A stretch of DNA of 10,246 nt from Stereocaulon alpinum. Taxonomy: Eukaryota > Ascomycota > Lecanoromycetes > Lecanorales > Stereocaulaceae. The notes beneath the pieces were generated by a model. That model searched no databases, was not told the origin of the DNA, and saw only the letters and a program-made list of their open reading frames with translations. The position numbers and the translations under genes were made by a program. Location of the stretch: assembly GCA_018257865.1 (NCBI GenBank), contig JAEUBA010000317.1:1-10246 (forward strand). The letters run 5' to 3'. How positions within the stretch are numbered: the stretch's first letter is position 1; each line of letters starts with the position of its first letter. Shown piece after piece: positions 1-8,689 of this stretch.

Positions 1-1030
1 CTTATTAGGCTGAGATACTATACCTAATACTAATTCTTGCTGTCTAGTCTCGATCGTAGGGGAGGTATAATAGTCGTAGTAGAGTTAGGGTAGGTATTAT
101 CGCGTTACCTAAAAAACTCTATACGGAGTTCTCAGCAACTACGCGACGTCTTAACATCGTTTAACCTATAATATATTAGGGGAGACATCTCAGCTCTAAA
201 TAGGTATTCAGGTTCGTAGCTAGCACCGCGTACAGGTGTGTCTCCATCGCTAGCCAATCTTTCTTATAATAACAGAATATCGCGACTTTCGGAGTAATTC
301 CGCCTTTATAGCTAATTAGATTACCCCTATACTTCTTCCCCCCTAATAGTACGCTTTTCGGCCTAGCGCCTTTAACTACTAAAAGTTAAATCTACTTTAT
401 AACTTCTTCGTAGTAATACCTCGCGCTATATATATTATATAGTATTAAGATAACTTTATAAGTTTTAAAGTCAGCTATTAGATTACTTACGTATTAAGAA
501 TTATTAGAATCAGCCTATTTACGTAATAGTTATAAGTAAAAGAAGCGTTATTACTATATTTTATAGGTACCGCTCGCTAGTAATTACTAAGCTTAATACT
601 TAGCGCCCCTTCTTAAAAAAACTTAGGTAACTCCTATATTTACTACTACTCTACTATCTTACTATAGTATAGCCCTACGACCTCGAAACGTCTTTACTAG
701 TACCGGTAGTATATATAACGAGGTATATATTATAAGCAATTAAGCTCCGAAGCCTTAGGTATATATATATATTAATTCTATATCTACTAAGTAATCTACG
801 CGTCTAGTTAATTAAAAGCGGCAGAATTCGTCTATACTACTTAGAGACCTCCTAAATAATACTATTAACCGCAGAATATAAGGTTAAGGTAGGGGGAAAC
901 GCGCTAGGACCGCTTAGAGCGCTAGGAACCTTAATATTACTACTATAAGTTAGTAGGTATAAATTTATAATACGTAGAGAAGGCTAATTATTCGACTATA
1001 GTAGTAGAACGCCTATCTATAGCCTTACCC
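1..1030 (-). pseudogene. Unrecognised RIP-degraded minus-strand coding candidate
   Basis: Reading the minus strand from about 1030 down to 1, one frame runs for some 340 codons with TAA/TAG codons (about two dozen) that could all be former Gln codons. Readable stretches include ADFKTYKVILIL (near 470-435), GARPKSVLLGG (near 370-335) and ITPKVAIFCYYKKDWLAMET (near 298-239). I do not recognise the family. Bases 180-300 keep more CpA/TpG than the surroundings, so this end may be less mutated. Around 1-260 a second minus-strand frame is also fairly open, so the frame choice is uncertain there. It lies divergently to the Helitron that starts near 1100 and runs off the left edge. It could be a captured host gene, part of another element, or chance: RIP DNA gives misleading frames. 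Low confidence that it is coding. Confidence 0.3.
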
Positions 1031-1082
1031 TACCTAATTAGATATCGCCTATTAACGGCCTCGCCCTACCTAATTAGATATC
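1028..1082. repeat. 19-bp direct repeat, two copies
   Basis: CCCTACCTAATTAGATATC occurs at 1028-1046 and again at 1064-1082, identical, 36 bp apart start to start. It sits in the non-coding stretch just before the readable Helitron frame. It could be part of the Helitron 5' subterminal region, but no 5' terminus can be assigned. Confidence 0.6.
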
Positions 1083-1109
1083 TAACTAGTTATCTAAGTA
1101 GTTATACCG

Positions 1110-2525
1110 CCCTATAATCTAGAGGATTTAAGTCTACCTAAGTACTAAGATTCTTCTTCTAAAGAGGAAGTACCCCTACTAAAACTACGATATAACCTCC
1201 GCTAGTAATAGAGATACGCCCTATAGGTATAGGAGAATAGCGAGGAATATATACTACGTTAGTAGCGTCGCCGTTAACCGTATTAGCGCTATAATACTAT
1301 AGATAAGGGTAGTAGAACCTTACCTAATATATATCTATATACTTAGCTACCGCAAGTATATATTAATCTCCTAGAGTATATTATATTACCGTAGTTCTTT
1401 AATTTAACTAATAAATATCCTTATTACTATACCTTCTCTTTCGAGGGTAAGCGTCTTTCTACTAAATAGTAGTAGTACTATTAGAATAGTATAATTAATA
1501 TCTAAGTACCTAACTCCCCTAACTTTAAATTCCTTAAACGACTACCTAAAGGTAACCCTAAGTGTTAAGTTCTCGTATCAAATAAGCTATTTTATAAGGT
1601 AGAATATATATTAGATAGTTAGGACTATATCCTAGACCCTTATCAGCTAAGGTAGTATAAGATAAAATAGACTACCCGCAGTACTATATTTATTAAGAGA
1701 GCCTTAAACTATAATAACCTACTTTCTTTTACTAGTAAGGGCGTAGATAAGATAGATTATTAGGTTAGGCAGACTATATATAAGATCTAAGGGGGGATAT
1801 ATTACGCTATTAGTCTACTTTTGCCTAAAGAAGGCGTTACTAAGAGATATACTTAGTACTACTTTATTAATAATAGCTAGGATTAAGTAGATACCTATAT
1901 AATATATACTAAGTAGGTTAAAAGATCTATTAATACGGATATAGTACTTCTTCTTCAGCGACTCCTTTAAGATATTAACCCCTATATATAGAGCTTTAAG
2001 ACTTACCGGGAACGCTTATTAGATAATAAGGTAAAACACCCTCTATAGACTATAAACGTCCGTATTATATAATATAACCTTAGGTATATTAATCGCGGTA
2101 TATATAATCGCCCTATATCTAGTAAGGTAGCCTATATTATAATTACTCCTCCTAATAGCGCGAAGGGACGTATTATATAAGATATTCGTATTAAAGTTAA
2201 GGGTAGGGGCCTTATAAGGGTCCCTAAATAGTACTTATCCTATATACCCCTACGGTATATCCTACCTTTCCCTTATAGGGAATAGAGCTAGTACGATAGT
2301 CTACTACTATAGGGATATAATAGGCTCCTAGAAGGATATCTCCTCGCTACTTATAGGTTAAATATAAGGTAGAGAACTACTTAGTACTATAGTATATATT
2401 AGGACCCCGACCGGCCTAAGTATAGTAATAAGGAGGAAGAGCCTAAAAGAGATAGAGCTATACTAAGAGGTTATAGAGGGTCTATATAGGTTACTAAGAG
2501 TTAGATCTATCGCTATTAGCTATAG
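1110..2525 (+). pseudogene. Helitron RepHel, N-terminal part (broken)
   Basis: This is the first third of the RepHel protein. About 1110-1300 gives a stretch rich in Arg and former Gln (stops), as seen in the N-terminal region of many fungal Helitron proteins. About 1650-1850 reads SFTSKGVDKID then KI*GGIYYAISLLLPKEGVT, matching the family block with a conserved G-[EV]-x-H-x-[IM]-G-x-LLP. About 2109-2310 reads SSKVAYIIIT and YLSYIPLRYILPFPYRE, corresponding to the 'H-P-x-Y-x-x-L-x-Y-P-L-L-F-P-Y-G' block of the Helitron-like N domain. His appears as Tyr and Gln/Trp as stops throughout. The frame is continuous up to IYRY*L* at 2508-2525, where family similarity ends abruptly at an AG|GTAAG sequence. 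The true start codon cannot be chosen because ATG is expected to be mutated to ATA. Confidence 0.75.
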
Positions 2526-2980
2526 GTAAGCCTAATTTATATCTTTTAAACATCTACCCTTATATTAGTAAGATTATCTTTTCCAGTGCTTTATATCTTT
2601 ATATAGGATATTACGATCTTCTATTATTTTTCTTCTAAAAAGCGCCGCCCCCCTTCTATACTATCTTAGTAATACCCCTATAAGTGCTAGATATATAGCG
2701 CTTTATTATAGTAGCTATAGATATCGCCGTTAATAATTACGGAAGATATCTATTAGCCGGTATAAGTAAGCTAGATATAGAGAAGAATTTCGTTCTAAAT
2801 ATATTTTTTTATAGAACTATTAATATATTACTTAAAATAGTACTAAAATAATCGACTACTAGAGAGTATATATTATATTTTCCGTATTTTTAAGTTTTTA
2901 AAATAAGATTTCCCTACGGGGTAGGCCTTATAAGATTTAATATTTTAAAGAATTCTTCTGCTAATACTATAATAATACCG
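2526..2980 (+). other. ~455-bp extra sequence (intron or insertion) inside the Helitron N domain
   Basis: Left of 2525 the Helitron frame reads IYRY*L*. From about 2979 it resumes as RNSRFS*LLYSRRLLSYF, the block normally found only some 10-20 residues later. The intervening ~455 bp gives no family similarity in any frame I read. It begins with GTAAGC right after AG (2524-2525), a textbook 5' splice site, and contains a branch-point-like GCTAATAC near 2960. However, no AG at the right end restores phase exactly, and no terminal inverted repeats or target duplication were found. It holds a C-rich spot at 2641-2655. Intron versus inserted element is undecided; that it is extra relative to the family is moderately sure. 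Confidence 0.5.
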
Positions 2981-4489
2981 TAATAGTAGATTCTCTTAAT
3001 TACTCTATTCTAGGCGTCTCCTTAGCTACTTTATTACTAATACTTACGCTACTATTAAATAGAATAACCTAAATTAGTATATTAAGTATTAGTATAAAAT
3101 TCGGGTACTTAGCTATAAAGGCTTAATCGATCAACTATATAATAATCTAAATCTAGGGCTTAGCGATCTTAGTAGTAAGGTTACTATTCTACTATCTAAT
3201 ATAGCTAGTAGCCCTAAAGCTATAAAGGTAGATATAGAGGATACTTTAATAGTAGTATAGTATTAAGGTAATCCTATCTTCTTTATAACTTTTATATATA
3301 ACCCGAATTAAGCTAACGTCCGCCGTTCTATTCGACCTAGTTTATCGACGACGGAGGTTTATAATATATAGGTATAGGTTTTTAATATAAAGCTCTAGGA
3401 GCTTCTTAAGGATCTTTTTAAAAGATATATCTTAGGCGTCTATATTAGTTATTACTATATAGTTAAATTTTAAAAGCGAGGTCTACCGTACGCCTATATC
3501 CTTCTTATTATTTATAAGGAGGATAAAATTAGATATATCTCTTAGATTAATAACGCCGTCTAAGCTGTTATTCCTAATAAGACGAAGGACCTAGTGCTCT
3601 ATAAGTTAGTAACTACTTATATAATCTATCGCCGTTATTCAGCCTCTGATATCTACTAGGATAAAGAGAAGAACTAGTGCTCTAAGTTCTTCCCTAAGGA
3701 TATTTATAATAAGTTATTATTTAATCCTAAGGGAGTATACCTATATTATCGACGCCCGTATATAGAGCCTACCCTAGAGGGCTATACTAACTAATAGGTT
3801 ATTCCTTATAACCCCTAGCTTCTAAAGAAGTACTATACTTATCTAAATATTAAGATCTACGCCTCTATTAAGTCTATATTTTACTTATTTAAGTATATCT
3901 ATAAGGGTCTAGACTAGGCAAATATTTCGGTTACTTAATTAATAATAGTACCTTAGGGGAACCTTATACTACTAGGGTAGTAACAGCTAGAGCCTCTATT
4001 AGTTAATAAGGTTACTAAATTCTATAAAAGTTATTAGATAGGAAGCTCCGAAGCTTGCTAGAAGATCTTTAGGTTTAGTATAGGGGGGATTAAGCCTTAT
4101 ATTAAATAGCTATAGATTTATTTACCTAAGGAGTAGTAGATTAGCGTCGATCTAGATAGGGATACTACTAAGACTATTCTTAATAAGGACTTATTATATA
4201 AGATATAGTTAACGGAGTTCTTTAAGATAAATTATCTTATAAAGGAAGCCTTAGAGAATAATTAGCCTCTACTATTTAGGAGAAGGAATAGGTAACTATA
4301 CCTTCTAGATATAAACCCCCTTAATTACCTATATAACGAATCTCCTATATATTTTATATAGGATAAGAGGAAACGGATATAGTATATTCGCGAAAAGGGG
4401 GAGGTAATTAGACGTATATATATAATTAGTCCTAAGTAGGGTAATTTATACTATTACTGACTCCTTCTTACCTACCGTCGAGGGGTAAT
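2981..4489 (+). pseudogene. Helitron RepHel, HUH Rep nuclease part (broken)
   Basis: This part should nick and join single strands in rolling-circle transposition. The frame reads TNTYATIK*NNLN*I (about 3039-3080, the family's 'AYxAIExNRLxWI' block), then NPIFFITFIYNPN* (about 3270-3310, matching 'PDLFITFTCNPxW'). The HUH motif is visible as GLPYAYILL at 3480-3506. Its two metal-binding His codons are now TAC (3489-3491) and TAT (3495-3497), each one C-to-T change from His. The tyrosine motif Y-x-x-K-Y-x-x-K is intact as YLFKYIYK at 3882-3905, giving two candidate nucleophilic tyrosines (codons 3882 and 3894). Further right come NESPIYFI*DK (near 4340), then IYIISPK*GNLYYY*LLLTYR at about 4414-4478. 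The frame is then cut by a MITE-like insertion at 4490. Loss of both HUH histidines alone would abolish activity. Confidence 0.9.
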
Positions 4490-4621
4490 TGTAAGGGGTG
4501 GATACGCTATAAGGACCCTAATAGGGGCCTTCTAGGTATCGGACCCGATATCCTTGACTTTTGCTACTTCTAGGTGGTAGAGGGGTAGGGCTCTAGCCCG
4601 GAGTCTGACCTACTCCTTATA
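4490..4621. mobile_element. MITE-like insertion, 132 bp, with 5-bp target site duplication
   Basis: A short stretch interrupts the Helitron coding frame. It starts TGTAAGGGGTGG and ends CTACTCCTTATA, so the ends form imperfect terminal inverted repeats of about 12 bp (the reverse complement of the right end is TATAAGGAGTAG; two of the three differences are single RIP-type transitions). It is flanked by identical GTAAT at 4485-4489 and 4622-4626. Removing the element plus one GTAAT (137 bp) rejoins the Helitron frame in phase at RGV|ILFNNLRTING, where the family has 'RG-x-x-SF-x-x-LRTVNG'. It is too short to code for anything. It keeps six TpG while having no CpA, unlike its surroundings. Superfamily is not assigned; a 5-bp duplication is not diagnostic by itself. 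Confidence 0.75.
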
Positions 4622-6740
4622 GTAATATTATTTAATAATCTGCGGACTATTAACGGCGAGCTTCTAATATATAAAGTTACCTACGTTCGACTTAGATTAG
4701 TAGAGAATAATAAGCACTGCGTTAAGGTACTAAAGGAAGTAAAGACTCTTTACTTACTAGTAGTACTATAAGGTCTTTTTATAACTATTCTATTAGAACT
4801 ATACCTAGAGGACCCTTTAGTACTTTAGGAGAAATTTAAAGTAAGGTATATATCTATTTTTATTACTATAGTAATTATTTTTCTATCTAAGTTAGACTAT
4901 ATTCTATATCTAAGTTAGACTATATTTAACTAAGTTAAACTATATTCTCTATCTAAGCTAGCCTATATATTCTAATTATTAAAATAGTATATTAGACGAC
5001 TATACCTATATATTAAATAAGTATTTCGCCTACTATATAGATATCCTCTAGGGCTATAAGGACGAACGTATATAAGACCTAGTATTTCAGGCTAAGTAAT
5101 ATACTCTATATTTAATTTTAGGCTAGTTAGACTACTAGTCTACCGTTAAAAGTAGCCTTAGCTTAGAGCTATTTAACCTTCCGCCGGTCGTTATTCTATT
5201 CGATCTTCTATATAAATCGCGAATCTAGAACCGTCTACTCCGTAAGGAGATATCTTATAATATTATACTAAAAGATATAGAAGTTAAATAGTAGAAGTTT
5301 AATACCGACTAACGCCTAGCAGCCGAAAAGATTATAGCTGCGGTAGATAAGAATAATAATAATAAATTTAGTATAGACGTACTATTCTTTTTAAACGGCG
5401 CTAGCGGTACTAGAAAGACTATAGTCTAAAATACTATTCTAAAGAAGCTCTATTTTTAGAAGTATATTACTTTAGCTATAGCCTCTTTAGGTATCGCTAC
5501 AACCCTATTAGATAGTAGACGTATTACTTATTCGCGATTTAAAATCCTATTAGACGCTGAGAGTACGTTTAGTTATAGTATTTAGAAAGGGACTAATCTC
5601 GCAGAGTTAATTAAGCGGGCTTATATTATCTTCTAAAACGAAGTACCTATATAGAGTCGTTTTACCGTTAAATACGTCAGCCGTTCTTTATAGGATATTT
5701 GCGGTAATAACGGAGCTTACTTTAGTAGTAAGGTTATTTACTTTTATAGCAATTTCTATTAGACCTTACTAGTAGTCTTAGGGGGGACTATAGGTATTAT
5801 TATTAATACCTATATCTAGAAGGCGGCGTTTTAGGACGAGGTAACTATTCTTTAGCTTACTACTAATATACGTCTAAGTAATAGAGGTCTTACTAAAGAA
5901 GGTAGGTAGTAAATAGCAGAATTTGCTAAAGCTCTCCTATATATTAGTAACGGTAAAGGTAATATAGTCGACCTAATTACTAAGGATAAGAAGTCTTCCT
6001 AGAAATATAGATACCTACTAGGGAATACTATAGATATACTAATTAATAAAATTTACCCCGCTATTAGTAGAGATCTTCCAGACCGGCGCTATCTAACTAA
6101 ATAAGTAATTCTAGCTATTATAAATAAGGATATCTAGAAAGTTAATAACTATATTCTTAACCGTATACGGGGCGACTACTATAAATACTGGAGTTTCGAT
6201 TAAGCGGTAAACCCTAAGGAAAACGAGATATTCCCTAATAAGTACTAGAATAAATTCTATAAGCCCTTACTGCTACTATATAAGCTACGGTTGAAGGTGG
6301 GGACGCTAGTAATATTAATAAGGAACCTTAATATACCCCGTCTCTATAATAGGACCCGTATTTTACTTACTAAATATAGGAGATACGTCCTTAAGGGTAA
6401 TATTATAGGTAGGAGTTTCGATAGTAGCGAGGTAGTCTTATATAAGATCCCTTTATAGTCTAAGGATAGTAATAAGTATATCCCTATCCTATTTACCTAT
6501 AAGTAGTTCCCTATACGCCCTGCCTTCGTAATAACTATTAATAAGTCGTAGGGCTAGTTAATAAAGTATATAAGACTCAACCTACGGTCACGTCTAGCGT
6601 TTACCTATAGATAATTCTATATCGGTAACTCGCGCGTTACTATAGAGTCGAACCTGTATATAATTAGTCCGGATTCGGACGAGTATAATAGGTATAAGCT
6701 TATAAATAACCTAGTCTATAAGTAGGTACTGCTATAGGTC
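4622..6740 (+). pseudogene. Helitron RepHel, linker and Pif1-like SF1 helicase part (broken)
   Basis: This part should unwind the element during rolling-circle replication. After the MITE, NNLRTING (about 4634-4657) and the block ending in DPLVL*EKFK (near 4812-4841) match the family's Rep-helicase linker. From about 5010 the frame continues to Walker A at 5385-5420, read as FFLNGASGTRKT. The family has G-x-x-G-T-G-K-T, so the Gly before Lys is now Arg (GGA to AGA). A DExP-like Walker B follows at about 5628-5648 (IIF*NEVPI). LTTNIRLSNRGLT (about 5858-5900) matches the conserved 'LTxNMR'. YILNRIRGDYYKYWSFD (about 6151-6200) matches 'NxxxLxRIPG...YxSxD'. The C-terminal 'FVITINKS*G' with 'GNSRVT' at about 6527-6645 is the SF1 motif V/VI region. 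The phase changes once, inside the 4881-4967 minisatellite. The likely protein end is near LVYK*VL at about 6720. Confidence 0.9.
4881..4967. repeat. Degenerate minisatellite, four ~21-bp units
   Basis: Four head-to-tail units of about 20-23 bp share the core CTAAGTTAGACTATA: 4881-4901, 4902-4924, 4925-4944 and 4945-4967. The third and fourth are more divergent. They sit between the DPLVL*EKFK block and the next readable helicase-linker sequence, where the Helitron frame changes phase. The array is therefore probably an expansion inside, or an insertion into, the former coding region. Confidence 0.7.
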
Positions 6741-6914
6741 TAGTGCTTATAGGACGGTTATAGCTAGTAGGAGTTGCTTAGGGGTTAGATTTTGCTCGGT
6801 ATAGAGGTCTAATATAGCTGTTACTTAGAATTAGAAGCCCGCTTAGACTATAAATAGAAAACTTTTTAAATCTACTTAGTAAATTTTGTAAATCGAGTAT
6901 TAAATAAGCGAGAT
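6741..6914 (+). other. Helitron 3' non-coding tail / junction with gypsy element
   Basis: No family similarity is readable after the helicase C-terminus and before gypsy integrase codons. The Helitron 3' terminus must be here or at the junction. No clean hairpin followed by CTRR was found within this span; the best hairpin lies just to the right (6918-6955) and overlaps integrase codons. Confidence 0.45.
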
Positions 6915-7805
6915 ATAGCCCGTTTAATTATTAATCTTCTATAAAGATTACGGGCACTAACTTGTTATATATAAGATAATTAGCTGAATTAGCTACTAAT
7001 AGTAGAATTTACGGATAATAACGCTATATCCGCTATAACTAGATTATCACCGTTCTTTATAAATAAGGGTTTCTACCCCCGTATAAATTTTAGACCTGAT
7101 AATACTACTACGATATACGAATCGACGTAGGCGAGACTATAAGTAGCTAAGGCAGACGATATTACTAGAATAATATTAAGAGTCTTAGAATATATAAGGA
7201 CTAGGGCAGAATCGGCTAGTAAGACTATAATAGTATAAGCTAATAAGTTAAGAAAGGACGTAGTATATAAGGTTAGCGATCTAGTATTCCTATTAAGTCG
7301 CAATATTAAGACGGTAAGACTATCGAAGAAATTAGATAACAAAATATTAGGACCGTTCCGAATTATTAAAAAGAAGGGTTACTTATACGAGCTGTAACTG
7401 CTAGTAATAATAAAGACTAAAAAGGTCTTCTATACTAGCTTATTATAGAAGGCCGCTAAGGACCCTTTACTAGGGTAGACGATAGCTCTACTGCTACTAG
7501 TTATTATCAATAGTGCTAATAAGTACGAAGTCGACGATATTTTAGATAGTAAGCTGGTGCGCGGTAAGGTAAAATACCGTATTAAGTAGCGAGGCTATAA
7601 AGATAATGACCTAAAGTAGTATAATATAGATAATAGAGAATTTGATAGCGCTGCTGACGTTATCGCTAAATATTACCGGAGAAACCTACGAAAACCGAAG
7701 CCCGCCGCTATAATTACTACGGCTGCTATAGATACTAATATTAAACGTCGCCTATATTCTAATATATACGAGTACCTTACTAGCGCCGTAGACGTCGCTT
7801 ATTAA
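6915..7805 (+). pseudogene. Ty3/gypsy chromovirus Pol 3' end: integrase C-terminal part plus chromodomain (broken)
   Basis: One phase, without frameshift, runs from about 6915 to a TAA at 7803-7805 next to the polypurine tract. RLRALTCYI*DN* (6945-6983) matches the integrase block 'LRAY-x-x-Y-x-QD-[ND]-W' with exact spacing. RLSPFFINKGFYPR (about 7041-7082) matches 'TGxSPFFANYGxHPR'. VVYKVSDLVFLLSRNIKT (about 7260-7313) and KLDNKILGPFRII (about 7330-7368) match the GPY/F module. The chromodomain reads KYEVDDILDS at about 7521-7550 and continues as YRIK*RGYKDND to about 7680; the stop is the conserved cage Trp (TGG to TAG). Chromodomains steer such elements to heterochromatin. Gag, protease, RT, RNase H and the integrase catalytic core are missing to the left. 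An 89-codon minus-strand open frame over 7073-7342 is only the antisense of this gene. Confidence 0.9.
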
Positions 7806-7814
7806 GGGGGGGGG
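7804..7814 (+). other. Polypurine tract, copy A
   Basis: AA followed by nine G lies directly before the LTR start and overlaps the Pol stop codon. It is the expected plus-strand primer site of an LTR retrotransposon. A G run has no internal TpG or CpA target, which explains why it survived RIP. Confidence 0.8.
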
Positions 7815-8050
7815 TAATATTACGTATATATATATAGGTTTCGCTACTTACTAGTATTTATATAACCTTAGCCTAGGTTTGGCCTAGATTCCGCCTAAAC
7901 TAGACGCTAGGCCCCTTTGGCCTTAGCGCCTACCGAGCTGCGTCCCTAATATATTATACACGCGCTCTATATACATAGCTTTCCTTCCTTAGTTTAGTTC
8001 TTCTAGTTAAATACTATCTATATCGACTTGTTCTATATGATCCCCTAATA
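7815..8050 (+). repeat. 3' LTR, copy A (236 bp)
   Basis: It starts TAATATTACG, a RIP form of the TGATATTACG seen in copy B, and ends CCTAATA (from ...CA by RIP). It directly follows the polypurine tract. A TATA-like alternating stretch lies at 7823-7834. It aligns with copy B at both ends (about 7815-7855 and 7903-8050), but the centre differs and is 24 bp shorter. The first base after it (8051) begins the second chromodomain copy. Confidence 0.85.
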
Positions 8051-8378
8051 GATAATAGCTCTACTACCGCCGATTATTATTAACGGTGCTAATAAGTATA
8101 AGGTTAACGATATTTTAGATAGTAAGCTAGTGCGCGGTAAGGTTAAATACCGTATTAAGTAACGAGGCTATAAAGATAATAACTTAGAGTAGTATAATAC
8201 TAATAATAGGGAATTTAATAGCGCTGCTAACGTTATTACTAAATATTATCGAAAAAACTTACGAAAATCGAAGCCCGCTACTACGGTTACTATAGCTACT
8301 ATAGATACTAGTGCTAAACGTCGCCTATATTCTAATATATACGAGTACCTTACTAGCGCCGTAGACGTCGCTTATTAA
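8051..8378 (+). pseudogene. Second copy of gypsy Pol tail with chromodomain (5'-truncated)
   Basis: Bases 8051-8387 align without gaps to 7478-7814 (offset 573), with roughly 40 differences, nearly all C/T or G/A transitions. The chromodomain is read again, from KYKVNDILDS (about 8094) to its end near 8255, with the cage Trp as TAA. The copy stops at the equivalent TAA (8376-8378). It begins exactly where LTR A ends and lacks the integrase. More TpG sites are lost here than in copy A (for example AATGAC in A is AATAAC here), so it is more heavily mutated. It is either the rest of an older element into which copy A inserted, or a tandem duplication. Confidence 0.9.
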
Positions 8379-8387
8379 GGGGGGGGG
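8377..8387 (+). other. Polypurine tract, copy B
   Basis: AA plus nine G, identical in length to copy A, sits immediately before the TG of the LTR. Confidence 0.8.
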
Positions 8388-8647
8388 TGATATTACGTAT
8401 ATATATATAGGTTTCGCTACTTACTAGTATCTATATATTATAGCCTATATCCGACTTAGACTAAGTCCGGTTCGACTTATATCCGACTTAGCTAGGTCTA
8501 ACGCTAGGCTCCTTTAGCCTTAGCGCCTACTAAGCTGCGTCCCTAATATATTATATACGCGCTCTATATATATAGCTTTCCTTCCTTAGTTTAGTTCTTC
8601 TAGTTGAATACTATCTATATCGACTTACTCTATATAATCACCTAATA
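8388..8647 (+). repeat. 3' LTR, copy B (260 bp)
   Basis: It starts with the unmutated TGATATTACG and ends CCTAATA, giving the TG...(C/T)A ends typical of LTRs. Shared blocks with LTR A include the start, the TTTCGCTACTTACTAGTAT block, CCTTAGCGCCTAC and the final TATCGACTT...CCTAATA. The centre carries extra CCGACTTAG repeats absent from A, so the two LTRs come from different insertions or subfamilies rather than from one element. Confidence 0.85.
8451..8491. repeat. CCGACTTAG inverted/direct repeats in LTR B
   Basis: CCGACTTAG (8451-8459) is followed after one base by CTAAGTCCGG (8461-8470), a near-perfect palindrome. A second CCGACTTAG lies at 8483-8491. The array accounts for much of the extra length of LTR B over LTR A. 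Confidence 0.6.
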
Positions 8648-8689
8648 TTAAGACCCTTAACTCTATAATATAATAATTACCTTTCTCTT

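Larger units (their letters stand above)
1100..6910 (+). mobile_element. Autonomous Helitron, RIP-inactivated (boundaries approximate)
   Basis: A rolling-circle transposon is identified by its RepHel product. The plus frame beginning at coordinates divisible by 3 is readable from about 1110 to 4489, changes phase after the MITE, and returns to the original phase from about 4985 to 6740. Domains appear in Helitron order: N-terminal region, Helitron-like N domain, HUH Rep, then Pif1-like helicase. Termini are not resolved. Helitrons normally start with TC and end with a short hairpin and CTRR between A and T, and no unambiguous pair was found. The right end must lie between the end of the helicase (about 6740) and the start of gypsy integrase coding (about 6915). 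The whole element is RIP-mutated and cannot encode a protein. Interruptions are listed separately. Confidence 0.85.

Noticed and set aside
1028..1082. Paired 19-bp repeat as the start of a CRISPR-like array
   Set aside because: Only two copies in a fungal transposon context. No array and no associated genes.
2641..2655. C-rich spot as a possible polypurine tract of a minus-strand LTR element
   Set aside because: No LTR-like sequence, TG/CA end or second copy lies next to it.
7073..7342. An 89-codon minus-strand open frame with hydrophobic stretches
   Set aside because: It is the antisense of the gypsy integrase C-terminal region, which is clearly recognisable on the plus strand. RIP removes minus-strand stops by chance there.
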